Shown here: positions 57,998 through 64,000 of the stretch, piece by piece
How the letters are laid out: the number at the start of each line of letters is the position of its first letter
How positions within the stretch are numbered: position 1 is the first letter of the stretch
Assembly: GCF_900156405.1 (NCBI RefSeq)
Contig: NZ_FTNN01000009.1
Location: 1-64,000, forward strand
DNA from: Shewanella morhuae
GTDB taxonomy: Bacteria > Pseudomonadota > Gammaproteobacteria > Enterobacterales > Shewanellaceae
Length of the DNA: 64,000 nucleotides
Direction: 5' to 3'
Notes under the pieces: generated by a model
What the model was told of the DNA's origin: nothing
Databases searched by the model: none
The model's input: the letters and a program-made list of their open reading frames with translations, nothing else
Position numbers and translations under genes: made by a program

Positions 57998-58546
57998 CTA
58001 TTTCCCCATACATTCAGCTAACAGCTTGACGAAAAAGTCACTGCCTTTGCGTTGGCAAAAGGCGATATTGCGCTCTGGGATGGTTTCGGGATCAGTGTAG
58101 TTGGCTAATGCGAGTTCCATGCTGGCTTCGCGGATGATGTGTAGGGTTGGGTAGGGCGCGCGGTTGGTGAAATTGGCTGGAGCGTCCTGTGGTTCACCAT
58201 CGAAACAATAATCTGGGTGAAAGGTGGCCAGTTGGTAGATACCTTCATAGTCATTGTCGATAAGCGCATCGGTTGCCGTATCGATAAGATCGAGATAGGC
58301 GTAAAAACCCTCAAAACCGCGGGGTAGAATAAATAGCGTGGTTTCGGCTTCTGGGTGCGCGTCGAGGAATTGGCATTCTTCAATTAATGCCTTAAGCACG
58401 AGTTTAACTTTTGTTTGTTCCACCACCAGATACCGAATACTGCCGCGCTCGACTTCTCGCCTAGCGAACGGGCAAATATTGTATTTCATGATCACATTTT
58501 TTACCCAGTTGTCGGTGTGTACAATGATCATGTCGATTTCGTTCAT
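57998..58546 (-). CDS. DUF1415 family protein
   Basis: This protein of about 182 residues shows the DUF1415 pattern: MIIVHTDNWVKNVIMKYNICPFARREVERGSIRYLVVE, TLFILPRGFEGFYAYLDLIDTATDALI, GIYQLATFHPDYCFDGEPQDAPANFTNRAPYPTLHIIREAS. Conserved Cys (NICPF), His and Asp residues suggest an enzyme, but no function is known. The open frame continues upstream through the LysE gene in another frame; ATG 58546 (MNEIDMII) gives the right length, ATG 58531 is an alternative. It is probably cotranscribed with the upstream LysE gene, 26 bases away. Confidence 0.86.
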   Translation of the reverse strand: MNEIDMIIVHTDNWVKNVIMKYNICPFARREVERGSIRYLVVEQTKVKLVLKALIEECQFLDAHPEAETTLFILPRGFEGFYAYLDLIDTATDALIDNDYEGIYQLATFHPDYCFDGEPQDAPANFTNRAPYPTLHIIREASMELALANYTDPETIPERNIAFCQRKGSDFFVKLLAECMGK

Positions 58547-58572
58547 GGTGGTGGCTCGTGCTGGAGTTAAAA

Positions 58573-59166
58573 CTAGGGGGCGATCATAGGGATGATAGAC
58601 GCCACAAGCAAGACGGCCATACTGATATTGAAGATTTTTTGCTGCCGAGGATTTTTCAACAGGCGCTTTAGCACCACGCCAAAACCAAGCCAGACGAGCG
58701 CACAGGGGAAAGCAATACATAAAAATACTGTGGCGATAGTAATCACTTGTGCTGTTAAATCTTGCTGTACTGATGTAAAGGTCGCTATGGCACCTACAGC
58801 CATAATCCAACCTTTAGGATTAACCCATTGAAATGCTGCGGCTTGAATAAAGCTAAAGGGTTTGGCAATGGTTTTGCCTTCCATTTTGCTACTACTATTG
58901 GCAATCAACCACGATAGATATAAAAGGTACGTGATACCAATGACCTTAATGATTTGATGGATAACGGGATAGGTTTGAAATAAGGCGCTTAACCCTAAAC
59001 CAATCGCGAGGATCATGGTGGGAAACCCAAGGCTTATCCCCATCAGGTGCGGAATACTGCGTTTAACGCCGAAGTTAACCCCAGAGGTCATCAACATAAT
59101 ATTGTTCGGTCCAGGAGTTATCCCAGATGAAAAGGCAAATAGCGCGATAGCGAGTATTAACTCCAT
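58573..59166 (-). CDS. LysE/RhtB-family exporter
   Basis: This 197-residue inner-membrane protein has six hydrophobic segments and the LysE/RhtB signature ALFAFSSGITPGPNNIMLMTSGVNFGVKRSIPHLMGISLGFPTMI near the N-terminus, plus FQWVNPKGWIMAVGAIATF. The family exports amino acids such as homoserine, threonine or lysine. There is no direct hint of the substrate; a lysine importer lies 35 kb away but nothing ties the two together. It leads a short unit with the DUF1415 gene. Confidence 0.9.
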   Translation of the reverse strand: MELILAIALFAFSSGITPGPNNIMLMTSGVNFGVKRSIPHLMGISLGFPTMILAIGLGLSALFQTYPVIHQIIKVIGITYLLYLSWLIANSSSKMEGKTIAKPFSFIQAAAFQWVNPKGWIMAVGAIATFTSVQQDLTAQVITIATVFLCIAFPCALVWLGFGVVLKRLLKNPRQQKIFNISMAVLLVASIIPMIAP

Positions 59167-59537
59167 AGATAGATCTTATACCTTGTAGCGTGTTGAGGTT
59201 ATCGAATTGGTTATATAGTGGCAATTTGTTCACTTGTTGGTAATCAAGCTGTTATTTATATGGTTAATTTAGCGCAGGCGACGCATTTTAGCGGTTAAAG
59301 ATTGCAATGCCTATAGGTTATAACGAGTTTATAAGATAAAAATAATAACGAAATATGTTTTCTTGAAACGGTTATTGGCATGAGCATGGTGGTTATTTTT
59401 TAGCTACTAAGAACATGGTACGTTAATATCGAAAAAAGATGATTTAACGGAACTAGCGGAATTCTCCGACCATAGCTAGCGAGCCTTAGCGAACTGGCTT
59501 GATGGGAGATGGATAGCGCACATAGCAAAGCTATTTT
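59167..59537. other. Intergenic region left of IS256
   Basis: 371 AT-rich bases with no gene. The last 90 or so (from about 59449) are unlike the rest: less AT-rich, with AGCTAGCGAGCC followed by TAGCGAACTGGC and then ATGGGAGATGGATAGC. This could be the edge of another element, but no known family is recognised. Confidence 0.5.
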
Positions 59538-60844
59538 GGAGACTGTAACTAATTTTGTGTAACTGCTTATCAAAAAGTACTCTATAGAGAGTCAAGGATA
59601 GGCAGATTACTCATGAACAACAAAGATATTGAAGCTTTTGCTAAAGAAGCAGCTAAAAGCATTAAAACACCTGAAGACTTAAATCAATTCAGTCAAATGC
59701 TTAAAAAGATAACAGTTGAGGCCGCCCTTAATGCCGAAATGGACGAGCACCTCGGCTATGATAAGCATCAAAAATCTACCTCAACTAATAGCCGTAACGG
59801 TAAAACCAGTAAGCGTATTCAGACTGAAGATGGCCAGTTTGAGCTTGATACGCCACGAGACCGTGACGGCAGCTTTGAGCCTAAATTGGTCAAAAAGCAC
59901 CAGTCCAGATTTACCTCGATGGACGATAAAATATTGTGGCTCTACGCTCAAGACATGAGTACCCGCGATATCGTTCAAGCCTTTGATGAATGGTACGGCG
60001 CAGAGATATCGCCAACGTTGGTTTCTCGTGTAACCAATGCCGTTCTCGAGCAAGTGGTAGAGTGGCAGAGCCGGCCTTTAGATGCCATTTACCCCATAGT
60101 TTACCTTGATTGCATTGTCGTAAAAATCCGTCAGGATAAGCGGGTTATCAACAAATCTATTTTCTTAGCGCTAGGTGTTAACCTTGAAGGCCACAAAGAG
60201 CTGATGGGGCTTTGGATAGCGGAAAATGTCTGGCTAGGTGTACTCACTGAGCTGCAACAACGAGGCGTTGAGGACATTCTCATCGCTTGCGTAGATGGCC
60301 TAAAAGGCTTCCCTGACGCCATAAATACCGTTTATCCAAACACTCATGTCCAACTCTGTATCGTGCATATGATTAGGAACTCGTTAAAGTTCGTATCGTG
60401 GAAAGACTATAAGGCGGTAACCGCTGGTCTTAAAAGCATCTACCAGTCCGCTACGGAGGAAGAAGCGTTACTCGAACTCGAGCATTTCAGCAATGCCTGG
60501 GATGACCAATACCCTCAAATCAGCAAGTCGTGGCATAACCATTGGCATAACTTAACTACGTTCTTCAACTACCCTCAGGACATTCGTAAGGCTATCTACA
60601 CGACCAATGCCATTGAGTCATTAAATAGCGTGATTAGGAGGGCGTTGAAAAAACGTAAGGTGTTTCCTAATGATGACTCGGCCAAGAAAATGATTTACCT
60701 TGCCATAAAAGAAGCCAGTAAAAAATGGACCATGCCCATTCAAAACTGGCGTACTGCGATGAGCCGATTTATTATTGAGTTCGAAGACAGAATTGTGAAG
60801 CATATTAACTAAATTGCAGCTATACAAAATCTGTTACACCCTCC
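59538..60844 (+). mobile_element. IS256-family insertion sequence
   Basis: The element is about 1.3 kb with imperfect inverted ends: GGAGACTGTAACTAATTTTG on the left and, read inward from the right, GGAGGGTGTAACAGATTTTG. One transposase fills the middle. The flanks (GCTATTTT and TATGTTGG) do not show the 8-9 base duplication expected for this family, so the copy may have been rearranged after insertion. Confidence 0.92.
59613..60812 (+). CDS. IS256-family transposase
   Basis: This 399-residue Mutator-type DDE transposase is full length. It has the N-terminal helix-turn-helix region (MDEHLGYDKHQKSTSTNSRNGKTSKRI) and the catalytic Asp in YLDCIVVKIRQD. The second Asp is in IACVDGLKGFPDAI, followed by VQLCIVHMIRNSLKFV (C/D-H motif), and Glu is in YTTNAIESLNSVIRRALKKRKVFPND. 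No frame defects are seen, so the enzyme may be active. Start ATG 59613 is the usual N-terminus MNNKDIEAFAKEAAKS. Confidence 0.97.
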   Translation: MNNKDIEAFAKEAAKSIKTPEDLNQFSQMLKKITVEAALNAEMDEHLGYDKHQKSTSTNSRNGKTSKRIQTEDGQFELDTPRDRDGSFEPKLVKKHQSRFTSMDDKILWLYAQDMSTRDIVQAFDEWYGAEISPTLVSRVTNAVLEQVVEWQSRPLDAIYPIVYLDCIVVKIRQDKRVINKSIFLALGVNLEGHKELMGLWIAENVWLGVLTELQQRGVEDILIACVDGLKGFPDAINTVYPNTHVQLCIVHMIRNSLKFVSWKDYKAVTAGLKSIYQSATEEEALLELEHFSNAWDDQYPQISKSWHNHWHNLTTFFNYPQDIRKAIYTTNAIESLNSVIRRALKKRKVFPNDDSAKKMIYLAIKEASKKWTMPIQNWRTAMSRFIIEFEDRIVKHIN

Positions 60845-61242
60845 TATGTTGGCTTGTCTTGATTCTGTATATACGCTTTTAGTGTTTCTAATGGTGCGCC
60901 GCCAGCCGTCAATAAACAATAAGCCCTAGACCAGAGAACAGGCTTCCAATAGTAAGACTTCAAATGCTCTGCATATTGCTTTCTGATCAACCTACTGGTT
61001 ACAGTCTTTAGGCTATTAATGAATTTGGACGGCTGCAATGTAGGATTGAATTCCAGCATTAAATGAACGTGATCTGCTTCACCTCCAAATTCCAGCAGGT
61101 CAATCTCCCACCTCACGCATTGTTTTTCACAAATTTCCTTTAGTGATTCAAGTATCTCTGCTGTAAAACACTTCCTCCTATATTTTGTAACTAACACCAA
61201 GTGGTATTTCATGTCGTAAACGCAGTGGAAATGCGATTTCAT
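60844..61242 (-). CDS. tnpA: IS200/IS605 transposase TnpA (Y1 HUH), stop codon at IS256 junction
   Basis: This 132-residue Y1 transposase cuts and joins single-stranded ends. The HUH motif is in GGEADHVHLMLEF (about residues 54-66) and the catalytic tyrosine in LETLKAYIQNQ near the C-terminus; MKYHLVLVTKYRRKCF is the typical opening. The stop TAG reads across the boundary with the IS256 end (its last base is the IS256 terminal base), so the original C-terminus may have been a few residues longer. It diverges from tnpB. Confidence 0.92.
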   Translation of the reverse strand: MKSHFHCVYDMKYHLVLVTKYRRKCFTAEILESLKEICEKQCVRWEIDLLEFGGEADHVHLMLEFNPTLQPSKFINSLKTVTSRLIRKQYAEHLKSYYWKPVLWSRAYCLLTAGGAPLETLKAYIQNQDKPT

Positions 61243-61281
61243 ATATTTACACCAAATCTATTTAGGGCTATTGTTTCACCT

Positions 61282-62361
61282 ATGAAAACAAAACTCCATA
61301 CAAAAACACTGAAGATTCGAGTACGTGATAAGCATGTAACCACGCTTAATGCTATGGCTCGTTCTGTCAATTTTGTATGGAACTACTGTAATGATTTGAG
61401 CTATAGATCTATTCGAGAGCGCAATAAGTGGCTTTCTGGCTATGACTTACAGGATTACACCAAGGGCGCGAATAAAGAGCTGGGTTTGAATTCGGCAACC
61501 GTTCAGATGATCGGCCATGAGTACGCAACTAGGCGCAAGCAATTCAAGAAAGCGCGCCTTAATTGGCGCAAATCAGGTGGCGCAAGGCGTTCACTTGGCT
61601 GGATACCTGTTCGTAAAGACTGCATAAGTTTCAAAGATGGTCATGTATATCACAACCGAAATCACTTCCACATATGGGACAGCTACGGGCTAAGTCAGTA
61701 CACCTTCAAGTCTGGCTCATTCAATGAAGATGGTCGAGGTCGTTGGTATTTCAATGTTGTGGTTGAAGTAGAGGCCGAACAAAGCACGGGTACAGGCTCG
61801 GTAGCTATCGATTTAGGCTGCAAAACGGCGGCGACTAATAGCAATGGCGATGAAGTTACAGGTCGCCATTACCGCAAATTAGAAGTCAAACTAGGCTTGG
61901 CTCAACGCGCTAAAAATAAGCATAGAGTGAAGAATATTCATGCCAAGATTAAGAATCGTAGATCTGATGAACTGCACAAATACAGCCGAAAACTCGTGAA
62001 TGAGAATGCGGCCATTTTCGTTGGTAACGTCAATTCCCTAGGCTTGGTAAAAACTAAAATGGCTAAATCCGTTTTAGACGCTGGTTGGGGAATATTAAAA
62101 ACAATGTTGGAATATAAATGCGATCACGCAGGCATTGTTTTTGAAGAGGTCAACGAATCATACACTACCCAAACTTGTTCGAGCTGTGGGGTTATACCCG
62201 CAAGCAGTCCGAAAGGTAGAGCAGGTTTAGGAATAAGAGAATGGTCTTGTAGTCATTGTGGGACTACGCATGATAGAGATATCAATGCAGCCAAGAACAT
62301 TCTCGCGGTCGGGCATGGCCGTCTAGCTGTAGGAATCCCCCACTATAATCAGGCTACCTGA
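61282..62361 (+). CDS. tnpB: TnpB RNA-guided nuclease homologue with changed RuvC-II site
   Basis: This 359-residue TnpB starts MKTKLHTKTLKIRVRDKHV; longer starts overlap tnpA. It has the N-terminal beta-barrel/helical region (FVWNYCNDLSYRSI) and the RuvC-I aspartate in SVAIDLGCKTAA. The zinc finger is CSSCG...CSHCG and the RuvC-III aspartate is in HDRDINAAKNIL. The RuvC-II position, usually a glutamate in V-x-E-D-L, reads IFVGNVNSLGL here; EEVNESYTTQTC just before the zinc finger offers a glutamate that may replace it. TnpBs with such a shifted site are known as a large group. It may therefore be active or be a binding-only form. Confidence 0.92.
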   Translation: MKTKLHTKTLKIRVRDKHVTTLNAMARSVNFVWNYCNDLSYRSIRERNKWLSGYDLQDYTKGANKELGLNSATVQMIGHEYATRRKQFKKARLNWRKSGGARRSLGWIPVRKDCISFKDGHVYHNRNHFHIWDSYGLSQYTFKSGSFNEDGRGRWYFNVVVEVEAEQSTGTGSVAIDLGCKTAATNSNGDEVTGRHYRKLEVKLGLAQRAKNKHRVKNIHAKIKNRRSDELHKYSRKLVNENAAIFVGNVNSLGLVKTKMAKSVLDAGWGILKTMLEYKCDHAGIVFEEVNESYTTQTCSSCGVIPASSPKGRAGLGIREWSCSHCGTTHDRDINAAKNILAVGHGRLAVGIPHYNQAT

Positions 62362-62383
62362 TTTAGTGGTGGGAGGATGTCAA
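62331..62383 (+). ncRNA. IS605 right-end hairpin, likely 3' part of the omega RNA
   Basis: CCACTA..TCAGG pairs with CCTGA..TAGTGG (bulges) with outer CCC/GGG, spanning the tnpB stop; GAGGATGTCAA follows as the element end. In TnpB systems the guide RNA scaffold ends at this border and the next bases (from 62384) form the guide. The exact RNA ends are not visible. Confidence 0.65.
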
Positions 62384-62537
62384 ACCTATCGGAGTGCAAG
62401 GTGGTAATGATCTTGTTTGGCGAGTGCTTGCCCAAGGTTTTGGTAACGTCGAAAAAATAGATGAGTTGACGACAAACTTTGACAGCTTAATCGATTCAAT
62501 GTTGACTAATCTGCCCTTAGTTAATGTGACGCCTTAA
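62384..62537 (+). pseudogene. C-terminal remnant of an unidentified gene cut by the transposon nest
   Basis: Directly after the IS605 end the frame from 62385 runs 50 codons to TAA 62535-62537: PIGVQGGNDLVWRVL, GFGNVEKIDELTTNFDSL, MLTNLPLVNVTP. The codon use looks like a real gene and a terminator follows. I do not recognise the family. No matching 5' part is seen left of IS256, which suggests a deletion or a larger rearrangement. Confidence 0.55.
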
Positions 62538-62665
62538 TACAGGTACAAAAGTCTTTTATCACAGCGGTAACCATGTAAATACAAGTGGGGTTAAATTGCG
62601 AAGTGTTTGCTATTTTTAGTGATGATTTGAGCCGCAAAGGCATGTTTGAGCAATTGTTATCCTAA

Positions 62666-62703
62666 TAAAAAAAGCGCAACAGTGAAAACTGCTGCGCTTT
62701 TTT
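62666..62703. terminator. Bidirectional terminator
   Basis: AAAAAGCGCA-A-CAGT and ACTG-C-TGCGCTTTTT form a long stem with a four-base GAAA loop, between the gene remnant and the converging DUF2797 gene. Confidence 0.93.
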
Positions 62704-62758
62704 ATGCTTAATTCTTAAATGCTTGCTTTTATACTCTGGGTATTGTTCTACGGAATAA

Positions 62759-63580
62759 TTAGCCGTGTTCAACGGTGACTTCGTAGGATGAAAACTTACG
62801 AATATTAATTACGCCCGTATCAAATAGTAAATACTGCCCCTTAATTCCCTGCAAAATGCCGCTTACCACCACTTCTTTATCGAAGTTGTGGGAGGTTATT
62901 TTCTTCGGAAACGTGTCTATCGGATAATGAATCGGCTGAATCGTTTCATGTAAACGTTCAATACTGTAATCGCCTTTTTGCATACCGATTTCGTGCAACT
63001 TAACCTCAATCTGTGGGATAAGTTCAGCTGCTTTTGCTGTTAAATCAATATCGTCAGCGTGGCCCTTTAACATGGCTTGCCAATGGGTTTTATCGTTGAC
63101 CAGTTTTGCTAGTTCCACTTCGACTAAACCAGATAGTTGGCGGGTCGAGACCTTAAAAATCGGCAAGCCCTGTGTTGCGCCTTGGTCAATCCAGCGTGTT
63201 GGCAGCTGATTGTGGCGAGTAATGCCCACTTTGACACCCGAGGTATTGGACAGATAAACATAATGCGGTACAAAACAGTGGCTTTGCGCCCACTCTGGTT
63301 CGCGGCAAGTGCCTTGGTCGTAATGGCAAGTTTCCGGTTTCATGATGCACATATCGCAACTGGCGAGCTTTTGCATACAAACAAAACAATGGCCTTGCGA
63401 GTAACTCTTTTTGCTCTTTTTACCACAGTTACAACAAAAAATATTGCCAGTATGGGTTAAGGTTAATTGCTTACCAATCAATGGATTGAGTGGCAGTAAC
63501 TCATCACCTACTACGAGTTGGTATTGTACTTGCTGCGCGTCATCTAATTGTGCGCGCATTTTTTTTAGCGTTCCTAACAT
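62759..63580 (-). CDS. DUF2797 family protein (zinc-cluster, GIY-YIG-like)
   Basis: This protein of about 273 residues has a cysteine-rich N-terminal part (FCCNCGKKSKKSYSQGHCFVCMQKLASCDMC, then CHYDQGTC) that looks like one or two zinc sites. A segment HYVYLSNTSGVKVGITRHNQLPTRWIDQGAT follows, close to a GIY-YIG nuclease core. DUF2797 has no proven function. ATG 63580 is chosen because AGGA lies five bases before it; ATG 63586 is also possible. Upstream, 63587-63875 holds no gene that I can see. Confidence 0.85.
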   Translation of the reverse strand: MLGTLKKMRAQLDDAQQVQYQLVVGDELLPLNPLIGKQLTLTHTGNIFCCNCGKKSKKSYSQGHCFVCMQKLASCDMCIMKPETCHYDQGTCREPEWAQSHCFVPHYVYLSNTSGVKVGITRHNQLPTRWIDQGATQGLPIFKVSTRQLSGLVEVELAKLVNDKTHWQAMLKGHADDIDLTAKAAELIPQIEVKLHEIGMQKGDYSIERLHETIQPIHYPIDTFPKKITSHNFDKEVVVSGILQGIKGQYLLFDTGVINIRKFSSYEVTVEHG

Positions 63581-63875
63581 GGTCATCCTAATGTATTGCG
63601 GTCATCGGTGTACTTTAGTCGCCCATCAAGCGTTTGAGTACAGAGACTATCTTTATCGTCATTGCGTGGTCGTCAGTATACAAGATTATCCAATGCCGTT
63701 TAGATAGAATTTATCGATTGAGAGTGGGAAAGAGAAAAGCTATTGGGAGAGTTAAATAAGAACGCCAGTAGAGTCAGTTTTACCGTTTCATCCGCATTGA
63801 CGGCTTAATGCGAACCGCCAGCATAGGGCTGTTCGCAAATTGAACACAGTTTATCTGTTGCTATTTGTTTGCATG

Positions 63876-64000
63876 CTAACGGCTTAATCTATCGAGCACT
63901 AAATCATCGCCAAGATCATAAAGAGATTGCAGCAGTTTATCTTCTTGGGCGTGATCGGTGAGACTAAGACCGATAGTCGCTCTAAACAGGGCGATGCCAG
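63876..64000 (-). CDS. Hypothetical protein, C-terminal fragment
   Basis: On the minus strand the frame ending at TAG 63876-63878 gives the last 41 residues of a gene running off the right edge: GIALFRATIGLSLTDHAQ, DKLLQSLYDLGDDLVLDRLSR. It is helical and soluble looking. In related bacteria a DUF3549-type gene often lies beside a DUF2797 gene, so that is a guess at the family. Confidence 0.5.
   Translation of the reverse strand, partial: GIALFRATIGLSLTDHAQEDKLLQSLYDLGDDLVLDRLSR

Larger units (their letters stand above)
60844..62383. mobile_element. IS200/IS605-family element, left end missing
   Basis: Divergent tnpA and tnpB plus a right-end hairpin identify an IS605-type element. It ends at GAGGATGTCAA (about 62373-62383), a common right-end form. 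On the left the element stops at the tnpA stop codon where the IS256 end begins, so the left-end hairpin is missing and the element should not move by itself. Confidence 0.85.

Noticed and set aside
58547..58810. N-terminal extension of the DUF1415 frame
   Set aside because: It overlaps the LysE exporter gene in another frame and the family starts at MNEID/MIIVHTDNW.
60844..60844. Fusion of the two insertion sequences into one composite transposon
   Set aside because: The families use unrelated chemistry and there are no paired outer ends; simple nesting explains the layout.

Overview
The window is bacterial chromosome that looks like Shewanella. The signs are an OmcA/MtrC-family outer-membrane multihaem cytochrome, a leucine-catabolism (liu) operon in the order liuR-liuA-liuB-liuC-liuD-liuE-scoA-scoB, an NhaC-family transporter under a lysine riboswitch, and close matches to Escherichia-type Tdk, SohB, YciK, TesB/YbaY, WecA and RcsF. 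The genus is inferred from gene content, not from a search.

Region 1 (1-4870) is the decaying end of an O-antigen/polysaccharide locus. An IS3-family element cut off at the left edge truncates a glycosyltransferase. Then come a WbuC-type cupin gene, a 15-copy GATT repeat directly before a WecA-like sugar-phosphate transferase, a second WecA paralogue, a frameshifted glmM-like remnant fused to the last codons of rmlA, and an intact rmlC. Region 2 (4870-11630) holds an old-yellow-enzyme reductase, a yjbEFGH (gfcABCD)-type capsule/exopolysaccharide secretion operon with a terminator after its first small gene, and a patatin-like lipase.

Region 3 (11860-20790) is mostly minus-strand housekeeping: proS, a hexapeptide acetyltransferase, trmO, rcsF, two overlapping amidohydrolase genes in which only one of three domains keeps an obvious metal site, and an H-NS gene. 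Region 4 (20990-31620) carries etfBA, a CRP-like palindrome, a lysine riboswitch with its transporter, a nonahaem collagen-linker cytochrome lipoprotein, tdk and an atypical class A penicillin-binding protein.

Region 5 (31700-47400) carries a PQQ-type sugar dehydrogenase, a TauE/SafE transporter, the whole liu operon with its MerR regulator, a divergent acyl-CoA ligase, a guanidine-II riboswitch with its exporter, and gnd. A 16-bp box before liuR resembles one over the etfBA promoter. That would link acyl-CoA dehydrogenase expression to its electron acceptor.

Region 6 (47440-64000) carries a LysR/DoxX/extradiol-dioxygenase group, menA, tesB-ybaY, yciK, a VolA-type surface lipase, sohB, a 5'-deleted virJ-like remnant, DUF1415 and LysE genes, then a nest of transposons. 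An IS256 element abuts an IS200/IS605 element whose left end is missing. Its TnpB lacks the usual RuvC-II glutamate, and a gene remnant follows. DUF2797 and a partial gene end the window. No rRNA, tRNA or CRISPR array was seen. The strongest leads are the GATT repeat, the unusual TnpB with its likely guide-RNA end, the nonahaem cytochrome and the shared LiuR-like boxes; none amounts to a clearly new multi-gene system.
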